Source of the DNA: Cupriavidus pinatubonensis
GTDB taxonomy: Bacteria; Pseudomonadota; Gammaproteobacteria; Burkholderiales; Burkholderiaceae
Reading direction: 5' to 3'
NCBI RefSeq assembly: GCF_019602855.1
Contig: NZ_CP080766.1
Span: 2,356,001 to 2,420,000, forward strand
DNA: 64,000 nt
Position numbers and translations under genes: made by a program. Every line of letters begins with the position of its first letter. The first letter of the stretch is position 1. The notes under the pieces are model-generated. The model saw only the letters and a program-made list of their open reading frames with translations, did no database searches and was not told where the DNA came from. Shown one piece after another: positions 1 to 9,021 of this stretch.

Positions 1-153
1 CCGAGCCATAACGCGAGATGACGGAGATTCGTGCACACGATTTGCGCCCGGCCGGTACGTCGGATCCCTGGCCATGTTCACGACAGGACAATCTGATATC
101 GTATTGCGCCCCGGCCGTGTGCCCCAGAGACCAACCTGACAAGAGAGGCAAGA

Positions 154-1509
154 ATGCCCAGGCCCAACCCAGCGCTCCGACGCAGCCATAAGGCGCCCAT
201 GACACCGATGCGCCGGCGCCTTGTCATCACCGGCGCGATCCTGCTGGTCGCCGCGCTGGCCTGGGGTGTGGCAGTCGTCGTCGAACCCGCCATCCAGCGC
301 ACCATCGTGATCACGACTGGCGCGGACAAGGGCATCTACCGCGGCTTTGCTGATCGCTATGCGCCTCTGCTCAAACGCGACGGCATCACGCTCGATATCC
401 GCAACTCCGCCGGATCGGTCGAGAACTATGCAAGGCTGACGGATCCGAACAGCGAATTCGACGTCGGCTTCATCCAGTCGGGCACCACGACCCCGAAGGA
501 AACCGACCACCTGCAAACCATCGCTGCCGTTTCATACGAACCGATCTGGGTGTTCTATCGCGGCAAGGCCACGATCGACCGGCTCGCACAACTGAGCGGC
601 AAGCGGATTTCGATCGGCGTACCTGGCAGCGGCCTGCTGAATGTCTCGCGCGTTTTGCTCAGCCACAGTGGCGTCAACGCGAACAACAGCACACTGCTGG
701 AAATGGACGCCGGCCAGGCTTATCAAGGCCTGCGCGATGGCCGGCTTGACGCCGCCTTTTTTATCGGCAGGCCGGATGCCGACATGCAGCAAAAGCTGCT
801 GAACAGCGACCTGAAGCTGATGAATTTCGCCCAGGCCGACGCGCTGGTACAGCGGTTCCCTTCGCTGTCCAAGCTCACATTCCCGCGCGCATCGACCAGC
901 ATCGCCAAGGACCTTCCGCAGGCGGATGTCACGCTGCTGGCCGCGACGGCCCTGCTGGTGTCGAAGGACACCCTTCATCCCGCCCTGGTCTACCTGCTGC
1001 TGGAGGCTGCGCGGTCTGTGCATGGCGGGGAGGACTACTTCACGCGGCTGGGCACGTTCCCCAACCTGAATACGAGCGAGTTTCCGATCTCGGACGAGAG
1101 CATGCGCTACTTCAAGTCCGGACGGCCCTTTCTGCAGCGCTACCTGCCATTCTGGCTCGCCAGCTTCATCGAACGGCGCCTGCTGATCCTGCTGCCTTTC
1201 ATGGCTTTGCTGCTCGGCTTGCTGCAGGCATTGCCGCGCATGATCCGGGCGCAGTACAAGAACCGGCTGATCGTCTGGTACCAGGAGATCAAGGCGCTGG
1301 AAGATGAAATCTGGAGAGCCGGCGAGCCGACCGCGGAACAGGTGGCGCAATGGCGCGACGAGATCGAGAATATCGATGCGCACGCCAGCCAGATACGGCT
1401 GCCGCAGCGCTACTTCCAGGAGGTCTACGCACTCAAGCAGGCGATTGGTGTCGTCAGGGACCGGATTTCCCACGCGGCCGGGAAAATCAAGAACTCCTCG
1501 GCCGCTTGA
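154..1509 (+). CDS. TAXI family TRAP transporter solute-binding protein with C-terminal membrane anchor
   Basis: A 451-residue protein of the TAXI family, periplasmic receptors of TRAP-type transporters for organic acids. An N-terminal membrane segment (about residues 25-45) precedes the binding domain, which shows the family-like stretch TTGADKGIYRGFADRYA near residue 53. A second hydrophobic segment at about residues 345-360 is followed by a charged cytoplasmic-type tail, so the receptor is probably anchored at both ends. The ATG is preceded by GAGAGGCAAGA, a fair ribosome site. No TRAP permease gene adjoins it, so its partner is elsewhere or it acts as a lone sensor-like protein. It converges on the next gene with a 13-base gap. 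Confidence 0.85.
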   Translation: MPRPNPALRRSHKAPMTPMRRRLVITGAILLVAALAWGVAVVVEPAIQRTIVITTGADKGIYRGFADRYAPLLKRDGITLDIRNSAGSVENYARLTDPNSEFDVGFIQSGTTTPKETDHLQTIAAVSYEPIWVFYRGKATIDRLAQLSGKRISIGVPGSGLLNVSRVLLSHSGVNANNSTLLEMDAGQAYQGLRDGRLDAAFFIGRPDADMQQKLLNSDLKLMNFAQADALVQRFPSLSKLTFPRASTSIAKDLPQADVTLLAATALLVSKDTLHPALVYLLLEAARSVHGGEDYFTRLGTFPNLNTSEFPISDESMRYFKSGRPFLQRYLPFWLASFIERRLLILLPFMALLLGLLQALPRMIRAQYKNRLIVWYQEIKALEDEIWRAGEPTAEQVAQWRDEIENIDAHASQIRLPQRYFQEVYALKQAIGVVRDRISHAAGKIKNSSAA

Positions 1510-1522
1510 ACTTCAGCACGGA

Positions 1523-2467
1523 CTAGATGCCAGCGTCCTGCATCAGTGCGCCGACATGCGCCATCGAACTCGTGGCCAAGGCGTCCAGGCTATAGCCGCC
1601 TTCCAGAATCGATACGATGCGGCCGTTGCACGCCTCGTCGGCAATTTGCATCAGTTCCCGGGTGATCCAATGGAAGTCGCTGTCCTCCAGGTTCATGCCA
1701 GCGAGGGGATCCAGGCGGTGCGCATCGAATCCCGCCGAGATAATGAGGAGGTCGGGGGCGAACGCTCTTAGCGAAGGAAGCACGAGAGCGGAAATCGCCG
1801 CACGGAACTGCGCTGACTCGCAGCCGCGAGGCAACGGAACGTTGACGATATTGTGGTTCACCCCTGTCTCGGACCGCGCTCCGGTGCCCGGATAGAACGG
1901 CGACTGGTGGCTGGATGCGTAGAACAGTTCCGGGCGGTTGAAGAACGCTGCCTGGGTTCCATTGCCGTGATGCACGTCGAAATCAACCACGGCAACGCGC
2001 TCGAGTTTGTGGACCTCACAGGCGTAAGCCGCGGCGATCGCCGCCTGGTTGAAAATGCAAAATCCCATTGCCTTCGCCGGTTCAGCGTGATGGCCGCACG
2101 GCCGCGTCGCGCAGAACACGTTACGCGCGTCGCCGTTCATCACGGTATCGACACCCGCGCAAGCCGCGCCGACGCAGCGCATCACGGCTTCCCACGACCC
2201 TGGCGACATGACCGTATCCCCCGCGTCCAGCGGCACGTATCCGTGTGTGGGCGCGCGTTGTGCGATCTCGTCGATGTAGTCCGTATCGTGGATCAATTGC
2301 AACTGTTCGACGGTCCCCATCGGCGCATCGCGCCATTCCAGAGATGCGAATTCCGGCGTTCGCAACGCCTCCACGACGGCTTTCAGGCGTTCAGGCGATT
2401 CCGGGTGGTGCGGTCCGGGGCGGTGTTCGAGACACGCGGTGTGGGTATAGATGATTGTGGGCGTCAT
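1523..2467 (-). CDS. Histone deacetylase family protein (acetylpolyamine amidohydrolase-like)
   Basis: A 314-residue member of the arginase/deacetylase fold, zinc hydrolases that remove acetyl groups from polyamines, lysines or related amides. The paired histidines are in CGHHAE (H126, H127). The metal ligands are in DFDVHHGNGT (D164, H166) and SAGFDAH (D248), so the active site looks complete. Length fits bacterial class II-like enzymes. A ribosome site (GGAGACC) lies upstream of the ATG. The true substrate cannot be read from sequence. Neighbours give no pathway clue. Confidence 0.88.
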   Translation of the reverse strand: MTPTIIYTHTACLEHRPGPHHPESPERLKAVVEALRTPEFASLEWRDAPMGTVEQLQLIHDTDYIDEIAQRAPTHGYVPLDAGDTVMSPGSWEAVMRCVGAACAGVDTVMNGDARNVFCATRPCGHHAEPAKAMGFCIFNQAAIAAAYACEVHKLERVAVVDFDVHHGNGTQAAFFNRPELFYASSHQSPFYPGTGARSETGVNHNIVNVPLPRGCESAQFRAAISALVLPSLRAFAPDLLIISAGFDAHRLDPLAGMNLEDSDFHWITRELMQIADEACNGRIVSILEGGYSLDALATSSMAHVGALMQDAGI

Positions 2468-2666
2468 GTTCGGCTGGTCTCCGTTTCAACCGGTGGCGTT
2501 CTTTGAATCGCGCATTGCGTGCTACGTCGATCTTCACGGCAATCTCATCAGATATGTAATATATCAGGAGTTGTGGGCCGGAGCAGCCCGGTAACCAACA
2601 GATTGCGAGACGACGCAGGAGAGACCGCTCAGGACCTACCGCGGCCAGTGTCGCCCGCTCGCGGAG

Positions 2667-3137
2667 TCACGTCCCACTGACGTGCTGACAATGTTCGCGA
2701 AACCAGAGGTCCAGCCTTTGCTGCGCGCCGGCCCAGGTGGGCACCTCGCCGAATGCGCCCGGCGTCAGACCGAGGCTTTCCCACGCGGAGTGCAAGAGTT
2801 GATCGACAGGTTTCCAGGAACGTCCCCATGGATTCTGCGGCTCCAGGACAACGTCGTGTGCCGCAATCCACGCATAAAGCGCTTGCCGGTCATGCTCCGA
2901 GGGAAGGTCGGTCGACTGCATCGCCTGAGGCGCGACCCTGCCGATTGCCGCCGCTTCCAGCCACGAGGCCAAGGCTCGGCCCAGAGGCTGCTCGGCCAGC
3001 ATGGCTGACAGCGCGACGCCCCGGCGCAGATCAGCAAGCAGGTACAGGCAGGCGCGCGGTGGCGTCTGCCCGCGAAAGCGTGTGCAGTGGAGGGCCCAGG
3101 TAGGGGCAAAAGATGAAGGGGGCGTCTGCAGGGACAT
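2667..3137 (-). CDS. Hypothetical protein, 156 residues
   Basis: I do not recognise this protein. The frame beginning at the ATG at 3137 has a plausible soluble composition and ends with VSGT. Trp-rich stretches (for example AWESLGL and PTWAGAQQRLDLWF) look like packed helices. The frame stays open further upstream to 3557, but that part is arginine- and cysteine-rich and overlaps the LysR gene, so it is a shadow. The gene lies just downstream of the LysR regulator on the same strand and may be cotranscribed with it. Confidence 0.5.
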   Translation of the reverse strand: MSLQTPPSSFAPTWALHCTRFRGQTPPRACLYLLADLRRGVALSAMLAEQPLGRALASWLEAAAIGRVAPQAMQSTDLPSEHDRQALYAWIAAHDVVLEPQNPWGRSWKPVDQLLHSAWESLGLTPGAFGEVPTWAGAQQRLDLWFREHCQHVSGT

Positions 3138-3258
3138 GGCGATAACTGGAGAGCCACTTCCTATCGCAAGCAAAGCTTGTACCGGTCCCGATGTCAAGCG
3201 CTGGCAACTCTGGCGCCTGCGCGGGGCGCGTGTGCACCGAAGCAGGGACTGGCAACGA

Positions 3259-4143
3259 TTACACCAACCGCAGATCCCACAGCACATCCAGAACGTGTTG
3301 GGTGGAGCGTTCAACGTACCCCGCACGATGCGCGATGCCGAGCCGACGCCATAGTGCAGGGCGCAGTGGACGCATGACGATGCGCTTGTCCGGCAACGGC
3401 GTGGTGGCCTCGTGGGGCAACAGCGCGGCGCCGTAACCCGCTGCGACGAGGCTCTTGATCGCGTCGTTGTAGTTGAGCTGAATGCGTGGGGCAGGATGGT
3501 GTCCCGCGGCCGCGAACCACTCCGCAGTCTGACGCGAGAGGCGCGTGGTCGCGTCATTGAGAATCAACGGCTGGGCGGCGAGCCATTCCGGCGTGACGCG
3601 GGCCGGGCACCGCCAATGTCCCGGCACGAAGGCCATCACGGGGTCGCGGCGCCAGGGCTTGATCACCAGTCCGGCTACCGGCGGCTGAGGCAGTGCCACC
3701 AGCCCGATATCGAGCGTACCGTCCGCCAGCCGTGACAGTGTTTCCTGCGAAGTCAGGACCGCGATCTGAATGTCGATGCCGGGATGCTGCTGGCGCAGCA
3801 CCTCCAGCGCCTGCGGCAGCAGGTGCGCGATCGCGCCAGTCGACGCGCCGAGCCGGGCGCGCCCTTCGAGCCCTTCCACCTGTCGCTGTATATCGTCCAG
3901 CGCCTGCTCGGCATCGGCCAGCAGCCGGCGCCCGCGCTCCAACAGCACCTCTCCGATCGCCGACGGCCTTACCTGTCCGCGTTTTCGCGACAGCAGCGGC
4001 GCACCGATGCGGTGTTCCAGTTCCGCGATGTGGAGGCTGACCGTGGGCGGCGCAAGGTGCAAGGCGCGCGCCGCCCCGGCGAATGAGCCATGGTCGGCAA
4101 TGGCGACCAGCGTGCGCAGGCGGTCCAGGCTGATCTCTCGCAT
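3259..4143 (-). CDS. LysR family transcriptional regulator
   Basis: A LysR-type activator or repressor of about 294 residues. The N-terminal winged helix-turn-helix reads LRTLVAIADHGSFAGAARALHLAPPTVS (in part) and is followed by the usual linker helix and a periplasmic-binding-like effector domain. I chose the ATG at 4143 because GGGAG sits about six bases upstream; an ATG at 4191 would add 16 residues. It is divergent from argC, so it may control argC or itself from the shared 150-base region. The effector is unknown. Confidence 0.88.
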   Translation of the reverse strand: MREISLDRLRTLVAIADHGSFAGAARALHLAPPTVSLHIAELEHRIGAPLLSRKRGQVRPSAIGEVLLERGRRLLADAEQALDDIQRQVEGLEGRARLGASTGAIAHLLPQALEVLRQQHPGIDIQIAVLTSQETLSRLADGTLDIGLVALPQPPVAGLVIKPWRRDPVMAFVPGHWRCPARVTPEWLAAQPLILNDATTRLSRQTAEWFAAAGHHPAPRIQLNYNDAIKSLVAAGYGAALLPHEATTPLPDKRIVMRPLRPALWRRLGIAHRAGYVERSTQHVLDVLWDLRLV

Positions 4144-4290
4144 GTCGGCTCCCGATTCAGGAAAACTGAACGTCAAGGTTGTGAAATTCAACTTTCCCTA
4201 TTTTAGCGGTCGATGGAAGATTGGGGCTCCGTCGACGTCCTTCTACGTCCTTCGACGTGTTATTCCTTCAGTCACCGGAGTATTCCTGTC

Positions 4291-5220
4291 ATGAACTCTC
4301 CCCTCGTTTTCATCGACGGCGACCAAGGCACCACCGGGTTGCAAATCCACGAACGGCTGCGCGGCCGGACCGACCTCCGCCTATTCACGCTTGCCGCCTC
4401 GGAACGCAAGGACCCACGGCGTCGTGCGGATGCAATCAATGCCTGCGACATCGCTATCCTTTGCTTGCCCGATGCCGCCGCGCGCGAGGCGGTGAACGCC
4501 ATCGTCAATCCCGCCGTCAGGGTGATCGATGCAAGCTCTGCCCACCGCACGCATCCAGACTGGACATATGGTTTTCCGGAAATGGCACCGGAACAGGCCG
4601 CACGCATCGCGAACGCACGACGGGTCACCAATCCCGGCTGCTATCCGACTGGTGCGGTTGGCCTATTGCGTCCGCTGGTGCAGGCCGGGCTTGTCCCGGC
4701 CAACTATCCGCTCAGCATCCATGCGGTGTCCGGCTACTCCGGCCGCGGCCGTGCCGGCGTGGAGGAATATGAGGGGCAGGATGCCGTCAGCCCGCCGGCA
4801 TTCCAGATGTATGGCCTGGGGCTCGCGCACAAGCACCCCCCGGAAATCCAGCAGCACGCCGGGCTCGCGGAGCGTCCCATCTTCGTTCCCGCGTATGGTG
4901 CGTTCCGCCAGGGCATCGTGCTGACGGTGCCTATCGCGTTGCGGCTGCTGGCCCTCGATGTGGATGGCGCCACGCTCCACGCATGTCTCGCGCGCCACTA
5001 TGCCGGGGCGGCCCATGTACATGTCCTGCCGTTGCACGAATCGCGCGATTTAAAGCACCTGGATCCGCAAGTGCTGAACGGTACAAACGACATGCACCTG
5101 AGCGTGTTTTCCAACGGGGAGCATGGGCACGTGCTGCTGTCGGCGGTGTTCGACAACCTTGGCAAAGGTGCGTCCGGCGCCGCGGTTCAGAACTTGGACC
5201 TGATGCTCAGGCGGCAATAG
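4291..5220 (+). CDS. argC: N-acetyl-gamma-glutamyl-phosphate reductase, type 2
   Basis: Reduces N-acetylglutamyl phosphate to the semialdehyde in arginine synthesis. The 309-residue length and sequence match the short type 2 ArgC family rather than the roughly 340-residue type 1. A glycine-rich NADP-binding N-terminus ([16 protein letters not shown]) is followed by the active-site cysteine in NPGCYPTGA near residue 115. The ATG at 4291 follows CCGGAG; the frame is open further upstream without a ribosome site. No other arg gene is near, and a LysR gene is divergent. The 3' end is overlapped by the antisense chimeric kinase frame. Confidence 0.9.
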   Translation: MNSPLVFIDGDQGTTGLQIHERLRGRTDLRLFTLAASERKDPRRRADAINACDIAILCLPDAAAREAVNAIVNPAVRVIDASSAHRTHPDWTYGFPEMAPEQAARIANARRVTNPGCYPTGAVGLLRPLVQAGLVPANYPLSIHAVSGYSGRGRAGVEEYEGQDAVSPPAFQMYGLGLAHKHPPEIQQHAGLAERPIFVPAYGAFRQGIVLTVPIALRLLALDVDGATLHACLARHYAGAAHVHVLPLHESRDLKHLDPQVLNGTNDMHLSVFSNGEHGHVLLSAVFDNLGKGASGAAVQNLDLMLRRQ

Positions 5221-6399
5221 TGGCGATGGCTGAGCTAAAGGTCGGTTGTCCGCGAGGCGCCGATGCGGCGGCGGTCGCAAACTTCGGGTTTCTGTGCCGC
5301 CGTGAATTTGAGCGATCGCTCGGGCGATCGTCAGGCCTAATCCGGTGCCTCCGGTATCGCGGCTGCGGGATCTCTCAATGCGATAGAAAGGCTCAAACAC
5401 GCGCTCGAGCTGCGCCTCGGAAATGCCGGGCCCCTGATCCAGAACGCGTATTACGAGTTGCCTCTCGTCGTCCTCGACCAGGATTTCTGCGCGATTTCCA
5501 AACTTGCATGCGTTATCCACAAGGTTGCTAAGGCAGCGCTTGAGCGCTTGCGGGCGGCCAGGATATGGCCTGTCGGTGCTTCCTTCGATTGAAACGTGCG
5601 CACCGACCTCTTCCGCATCGGCCTGCAGGCTCTCGAGCAATGCCGTCACGTCAAGGGGCTGGATTGGTTCCGCGCTGTCCCCTCCGCGCATGAACGCGAG
5701 CGTGGCCTGCACCATCGACTCCATGTCATGCAAGTCCTGGGAGATCTCTTGTTTCAGCTCTCCGTCGTCAAGCAGTTCGGCGCGCAGGCGCAAGCGGGTG
5801 ATCGGCGTCTTCAAGTCATGCGACATCGCCGCAAGCGTAGCACTGCGCTCTCGAAGGTAGCGGCTCAGGCTCGCTTGCATGGTATTGAAAGCGTGTGCCG
5901 CGCGCGCGACCTCCAGTGGTCCGTCCTCGGGCATGGGTGCGCGGTCGGAGGTGAGGTTGCGGGTTGCGGCATCGAGCACCCACCCGCTGAACTTGAACCA
6001 CGCGGCTGCTTCGGGCTCCAGATTATCAGGTAGCGAGCGGGCGCGTCTCAGTACGCTTTTGATCCGGGCGAGTAATTCGCGCGGATTGAAGGGCTTCACA
6101 ACGTAGTCGTCGGCGCCCATCTCCAGTCCGACCACGCGGTCGGTCTCCTCGTCGCGCGCAGTAAGCATGATGATCGGCAAATTGGAACGGGTGCGCAGGT
6201 CGCGGCATAGTTCCAGGCCATCCTTCCCAGCCAGCATCAGATCGAGGACGATGAGATCCGGGCGCGCCGTACCGAGGGCGGCACGCAAGGCGCGACCATC
6301 GGCTACGGCCGTCGCGCGATAGCCCTGCTTTTGCAGATACTCGCGCAGCAGCCTGCGGGTCTCCGCATCATCATCGACAATCAATACATGACCTGGCAT
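5050..6399 (-). CDS. Chimeric response regulator-histidine kinase (in-frame deletion product, probably non-functional remnant)
   Basis: Residues 1-120 are an OmpR-type receiver (VLIVDDD, phosphoacceptor D53 in LIVLDLML, K102 in VVKPF). Residues 134-151 are only the first strands of the winged-helix domain. The frame then passes at about residue 152 (near base 5943) into the end of a HAMP linker, a HisKA motif with H194 in [11 protein letters not shown], the N box [11 protein letters not shown] and the G boxes DQGPGIS and [19 protein letters not shown]. The DNA-binding recognition helix and the whole sensor and membrane part of the kinase are missing. After HGGT the kinase end is lost too and the frame runs 171 bases into antisense argC. 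It looks like a fused two-component pair made by deletion. Start ATG at 6399. Confidence 0.75.
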   Translation of the reverse strand: MPGHVLIVDDDAETRRLLREYLQKQGYRATAVADGRALRAALGTARPDLIVLDLMLAGKDGLELCRDLRTRSNLPIIMLTARDEETDRVVGLEMGADDYVVKPFNPRELLARIKSVLRRARSLPDNLEPEAAAWFKFSGWVLDAATRNLTSDRAPMPEDGPLEVARAAHAFNTMQASLSRYLRERSATLAAMSHDLKTPITRLRLRAELLDDGELKQEISQDLHDMESMVQATLAFMRGGDSAEPIQPLDVTALLESLQADAEEVGAHVSIEGSTDRPYPGRPQALKRCLSNLVDNACKFGNRAEILVEDDERQLVIRVLDQGPGISEAQLERVFEPFYRIERSRSRDTGGTGLGLTIARAIAQIHGGTETRSLRPPPHRRLADNRPLAQPSPLLPPEHQVQVLNRGAGRTFAKVVEHRRQQHVPMLPVGKHAQVHVVCTVQHLRIQVL

Positions 6400-6575
6400 G
6401 GCGAGAGCCTTACGATGCGCAATGCCAAGACGCCCGAGGATCGTCAAAATGTGGCAAAAACGGCACACGTCGAGGTGCAGAAGCGCACCAAGGAAAAAGG
6501 CATCACCCTGCCCGACCATCACGGACCGGGGGCGGTTTCTGGCCCCGGAATTGGCAGTCACACGGATTGAACGCA

Positions 6576-7085
6576 ATGAAAAGAACATTGATAGGCGCGG
6601 CGGGCCCACTAATTTGCGGCATATCGATTGCCTTTGCGGCGCAACCGGGCGACGCGATGTTGCAACACGACATGCACTCGCGCCAGACTGAAGTCGCCCA
6701 CCGCGGCGCGGCGGTGATGCCGTTTGATCTGGAGCGGACCACGCATTTTTTTGACGATACCGTGAGCGGGGGGATTGAGACGATCACGGCAAACGCCAAG
6801 AACGACACCGAGCAGATCGCGCTCATTCGCTCGCATCTGGCAACCGAGGCAAAACGTTTCGGTCGGGGGGACTTCTCTGATCCTGCAAGAATCCACGGTC
6901 ATGACATGGCTGGACTGGCCGAACTGGCCGGCGCGGGCGACAAGCTTCATGTCGAATACAGGAGTATCCCGGCCGGGGCGAGCTTGACCTTTACCAGCAC
7001 CGCCCCTGCTGTGATTGCGGCGATCCATGCTTGGTTTGCCGCTCAGCGCTCCGACCACGGGGCGCACGGCCATCGCGAGCCCTAG
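6576..7085 (+). CDS. Small exported protein of unknown function (family often labelled aspartate carbamoyltransferase)
   Basis: A 169-residue protein with a signal peptide ending near AFAAQ. The mature part, with stretches like VMPFDLERTTHFF, KNDTEQIALIRSHL and DFSDPARIHGHDMAGL, resembles a family of small Burkholderiales proteins that databases often name aspartate carbamoyltransferase. It has none of the carbamoyl-phosphate motifs of that enzyme, so I treat the name as wrong. The His-rich tail (DHGAHGHREP) might bind metal. It is divergent from the chimeric two-component gene, so it may once have been its target. A TTG at 6567 is an alternative start. Confidence 0.7.
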   Translation: MKRTLIGAAGPLICGISIAFAAQPGDAMLQHDMHSRQTEVAHRGAAVMPFDLERTTHFFDDTVSGGIETITANAKNDTEQIALIRSHLATEAKRFGRGDFSDPARIHGHDMAGLAELAGAGDKLHVEYRSIPAGASLTFTSTAPAVIAAIHAWFAAQRSDHGAHGHREP

Positions 7086-7121
7086 GTCGGAGTTCGTGCG
7101 CCACCTGTCCGTTTCTGCAGG

Positions 7122-7135
7122 TTGACCTGTATCAA
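7122..7135. promoter_or_regulatory. FNR/ANR-like box
   Basis: TTGAC-CTGT-ATCAA matches the FNR/ANR consensus TTGAT-N4-ATCAA at nine of ten positions. It lies in the otherwise non-coding stretch 7086-7322, which holds nothing else I can name. Downstream on the plus strand are a broken gene and then the permease, so it may give oxygen control to that unit. Confidence 0.4.
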
Positions 7136-7322
7136 TGGCCGTCTCGACGGCCCTTCTATCCTTTTGTTATTGGCCATGTATCCACGCGCGCTGGGGAGAT
7201 AAGCTTGCTTGCGATGGCATGTTCCTCATTAAAGCACGCGAGGACGGCAGGCGCATTCGCATCCGTGGAATCGCCAGCGCCTTCGCTGCATGTGGCACGG
7301 GCCCCTAGTATCAAGGTCGACA

Positions 7323-7560
7323 ATGAATAGCCACCTCGCCGACGCCCATCCGGTTTCAGATCGCACGGCGCTGCAAACCTGGATCGCGAGGTGTTGTCGG
7401 ATGCGCTGGATTCCGAGCTCGGAAGTAGGGACTTGGCGGAGCTGGTGCAGCAACGGTGTCCGTTCATTTTGGCTGCCCAGCCCGTCTTCATCCCACGCTA
7501 ACAGTTGCCAGGTATGGCCGTGGTTGTGCACGGCGTTGAGTTGTTGAGCTGCTGGGCTAT
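7323..7560 (+). pseudogene. Broken N-terminal gene fragment, frameshift plus stop
   Basis: From ATG at 7323 (AAGG upstream) a frame reads MNSHLADAHPVSDRTALQTW, then protein-like sequence continues one frame over from about 7382 (DREVLSDALDSELG, ELVQQRCPFILAAQPVFIPR). A TAA at 7499 is followed in the same frame by QLPGMAVVVHGVE, which reads as the natural continuation. This is the pattern of a decayed gene with one indel and one nonsense change. I cannot name the family with confidence. The rest of the original gene is absent. Confidence 0.4.
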
Positions 7561-7614
7561 CGCGAGCAAGTGCAAGCTGGTTCACCCACGAGAGCGACTC
7601 ACGGAGTCCGAATC

Positions 7615-8652
7615 ATGAATGAATTTGTGATGCGTTTGCCACAACGAGGCCCGCGACTCTTCCTCGTGGCTGCCGCAGCAATCTGGTGGGCGCTGTACCA
7701 ATCCCTTCTGCCCCTGTCCGAAGCATTGGTGGAGGCATTGCCGGTGGCGCGCGACAGCCGCCTTGGCGGCGCACTGCAGTTTTTTTTGTATGACACACCG
7801 AAAGTCTTGCTTCTGCTGACTGGCATCGTGTTCGGGATGGGCATGATTAACAGCTACTTCACGCCAGAGCGCACGCGCGCATTGCTGGCAGGGCGTCGCG
7901 AAGGCGTGGCCAACGCGATGGCGGCCAGCCTCGGCGTGGTCACGCCATTTTGCTCGTGCTCGGCGGTACCGCTCTTCATCGGTTTCGTGCAAGCCGGCGT
8001 GCCGTTGGGCGTAACCTTCTCTTTCCTGATTGCCGCGCCCATGGTCAACGAGGTAGCGCTCACCCTGCTGTTCGGGCTATTTGGTTGGAAAATAGCGCTG
8101 CTGTATCTCGCCTTGGGGCTGACGATCGCCGTGGCTGCAGGCTGGATCATCGGACGGCTCGGGATGGAGGCGTATCTTGAAGACTGGGTGCGCGACATGC
8201 CGAGAGCCGCCGCGCATTTCGAAGCAACCGGTGTCGATCTTAGCGATCGCATCGCAGCGGGCATGCGGAGCGTGCGCCAGATCGTCGGCAAGGTCTGGCC
8301 TTATATTCTCGCCGGCATTGCCATTGGCGCGGGCATCCATGGCTATGTGCCGGAGGATTTCATGGCCTCGATCATGGGCAAGGACGCCTGGTGGGCCGTG
8401 CCGATGGCGGTCATGATCGGCGTACCGATGTACACCAATGCCGCCGGGGTCATTCCGATCGTCCAGGCGCTTCTGGCGAAGGGCGCGGCACTGGGGACGG
8501 TGCTAGCCTTCATGATGAGCGTGATCGGGCTGTCGCTCCCCGAGGTCGTCATCCTGCGCAAGGTACTGAAGGTGCGCCTGATCGCCATTTTCCTGGGTGT
8601 CGTCGCCACTGGCATCCTGCTGGTAGGCTACATATTCAACTGGGCGCTGTAA
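7615..8652 (+). CDS. SO_0444/YraQ-type permease (DUF318), probable metal or metalloid transporter
   Basis: A 345-residue integral membrane protein with about eight hydrophobic segments. The motif TPFCSCSAVPLF near residue 110 and the repeat-like APMVNEVAL and GVPMYTNAAGVIPI are typical of the DUF318 permease family, which is linked to efflux of copper, zinc or arsenic compounds. The ATG at 7615 follows GGAG with good spacing. Ten bases after its stop comes a thioredoxin-like protein, a pairing often seen in this family. The substrate is not settled by sequence; the metal-related scraps nearby favour a resistance role. Confidence 0.8.
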   Translation: MNEFVMRLPQRGPRLFLVAAAAIWWALYQSLLPLSEALVEALPVARDSRLGGALQFFLYDTPKVLLLLTGIVFGMGMINSYFTPERTRALLAGRREGVANAMAASLGVVTPFCSCSAVPLFIGFVQAGVPLGVTFSFLIAAPMVNEVALTLLFGLFGWKIALLYLALGLTIAVAAGWIIGRLGMEAYLEDWVRDMPRAAAHFEATGVDLSDRIAAGMRSVRQIVGKVWPYILAGIAIGAGIHGYVPEDFMASIMGKDAWWAVPMAVMIGVPMYTNAAGVIPIVQALLAKGAALGTVLAFMMSVIGLSLPEVVILRKVLKVRLIAIFLGVVATGILLVGYIFNWAL

Positions 8653-8661
8653 GGAGGCCGT

Positions 8662-8898
8662 ATGAAAGACATCAAGGTACTGGGCAGCGGCTGCGCCAAC
8701 TGCAGGAACACCATCGCACTGATCGAGCAGGTGGCGCTGGACAATGGCATTGCCATCAGTATCCAGAAGGTGGAGGAAATGCGCGACATAGTGAGCTACG
8801 GCATCATGCGCACCCCGGGCGTGGTTGTCGACGGCAAGGTGGTGCACGCCGGCGGCATCCCCACCCGTGATAACGTCGAGGAGTGGCTATCGTCTTGA
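8662..8898 (+). CDS. Thioredoxin-family small redox protein (MTH895/TM0996 type)
   Basis: A 78-residue glutaredoxin/thioredoxin-fold protein. The redox pair is in GSGCANCRNT near residues 10-13, and the cis-proline loop is TPGVVVDGKVV. AAGGAGG sits just upstream of the ATG, giving a strong ribosome site, and the gap from the permease is only ten bases, so the two are one operon. In this family the protein is thought to supply thiol electrons to, or carry metal for, the adjacent permease; that role here is inference. Confidence 0.85.
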   Translation: MKDIKVLGSGCANCRNTIALIEQVALDNGIAISIQKVEEMRDIVSYGIMRTPGVVVDGKVVHAGGIPTRDNVEEWLSS

Positions 8899-9021
8899 CG
8901 GCATCATTCCCCATTGCCAAGGGCATGGCGAGACAAGTGAGGGGGGCTGAAAACTGGGCCCGCGAGTGCCGGCAGACCTGTCAGCCCAAAGCGCAAGCGG
9001 GAATCCACCATAGGCCCTTGT

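Noticed and set aside
6400..6609. Upstream extension of the response regulator chimera
   Set aside because: The added 70 residues are not conserved-looking; receiver domains begin at VLIVDDD just after ATG 6399.
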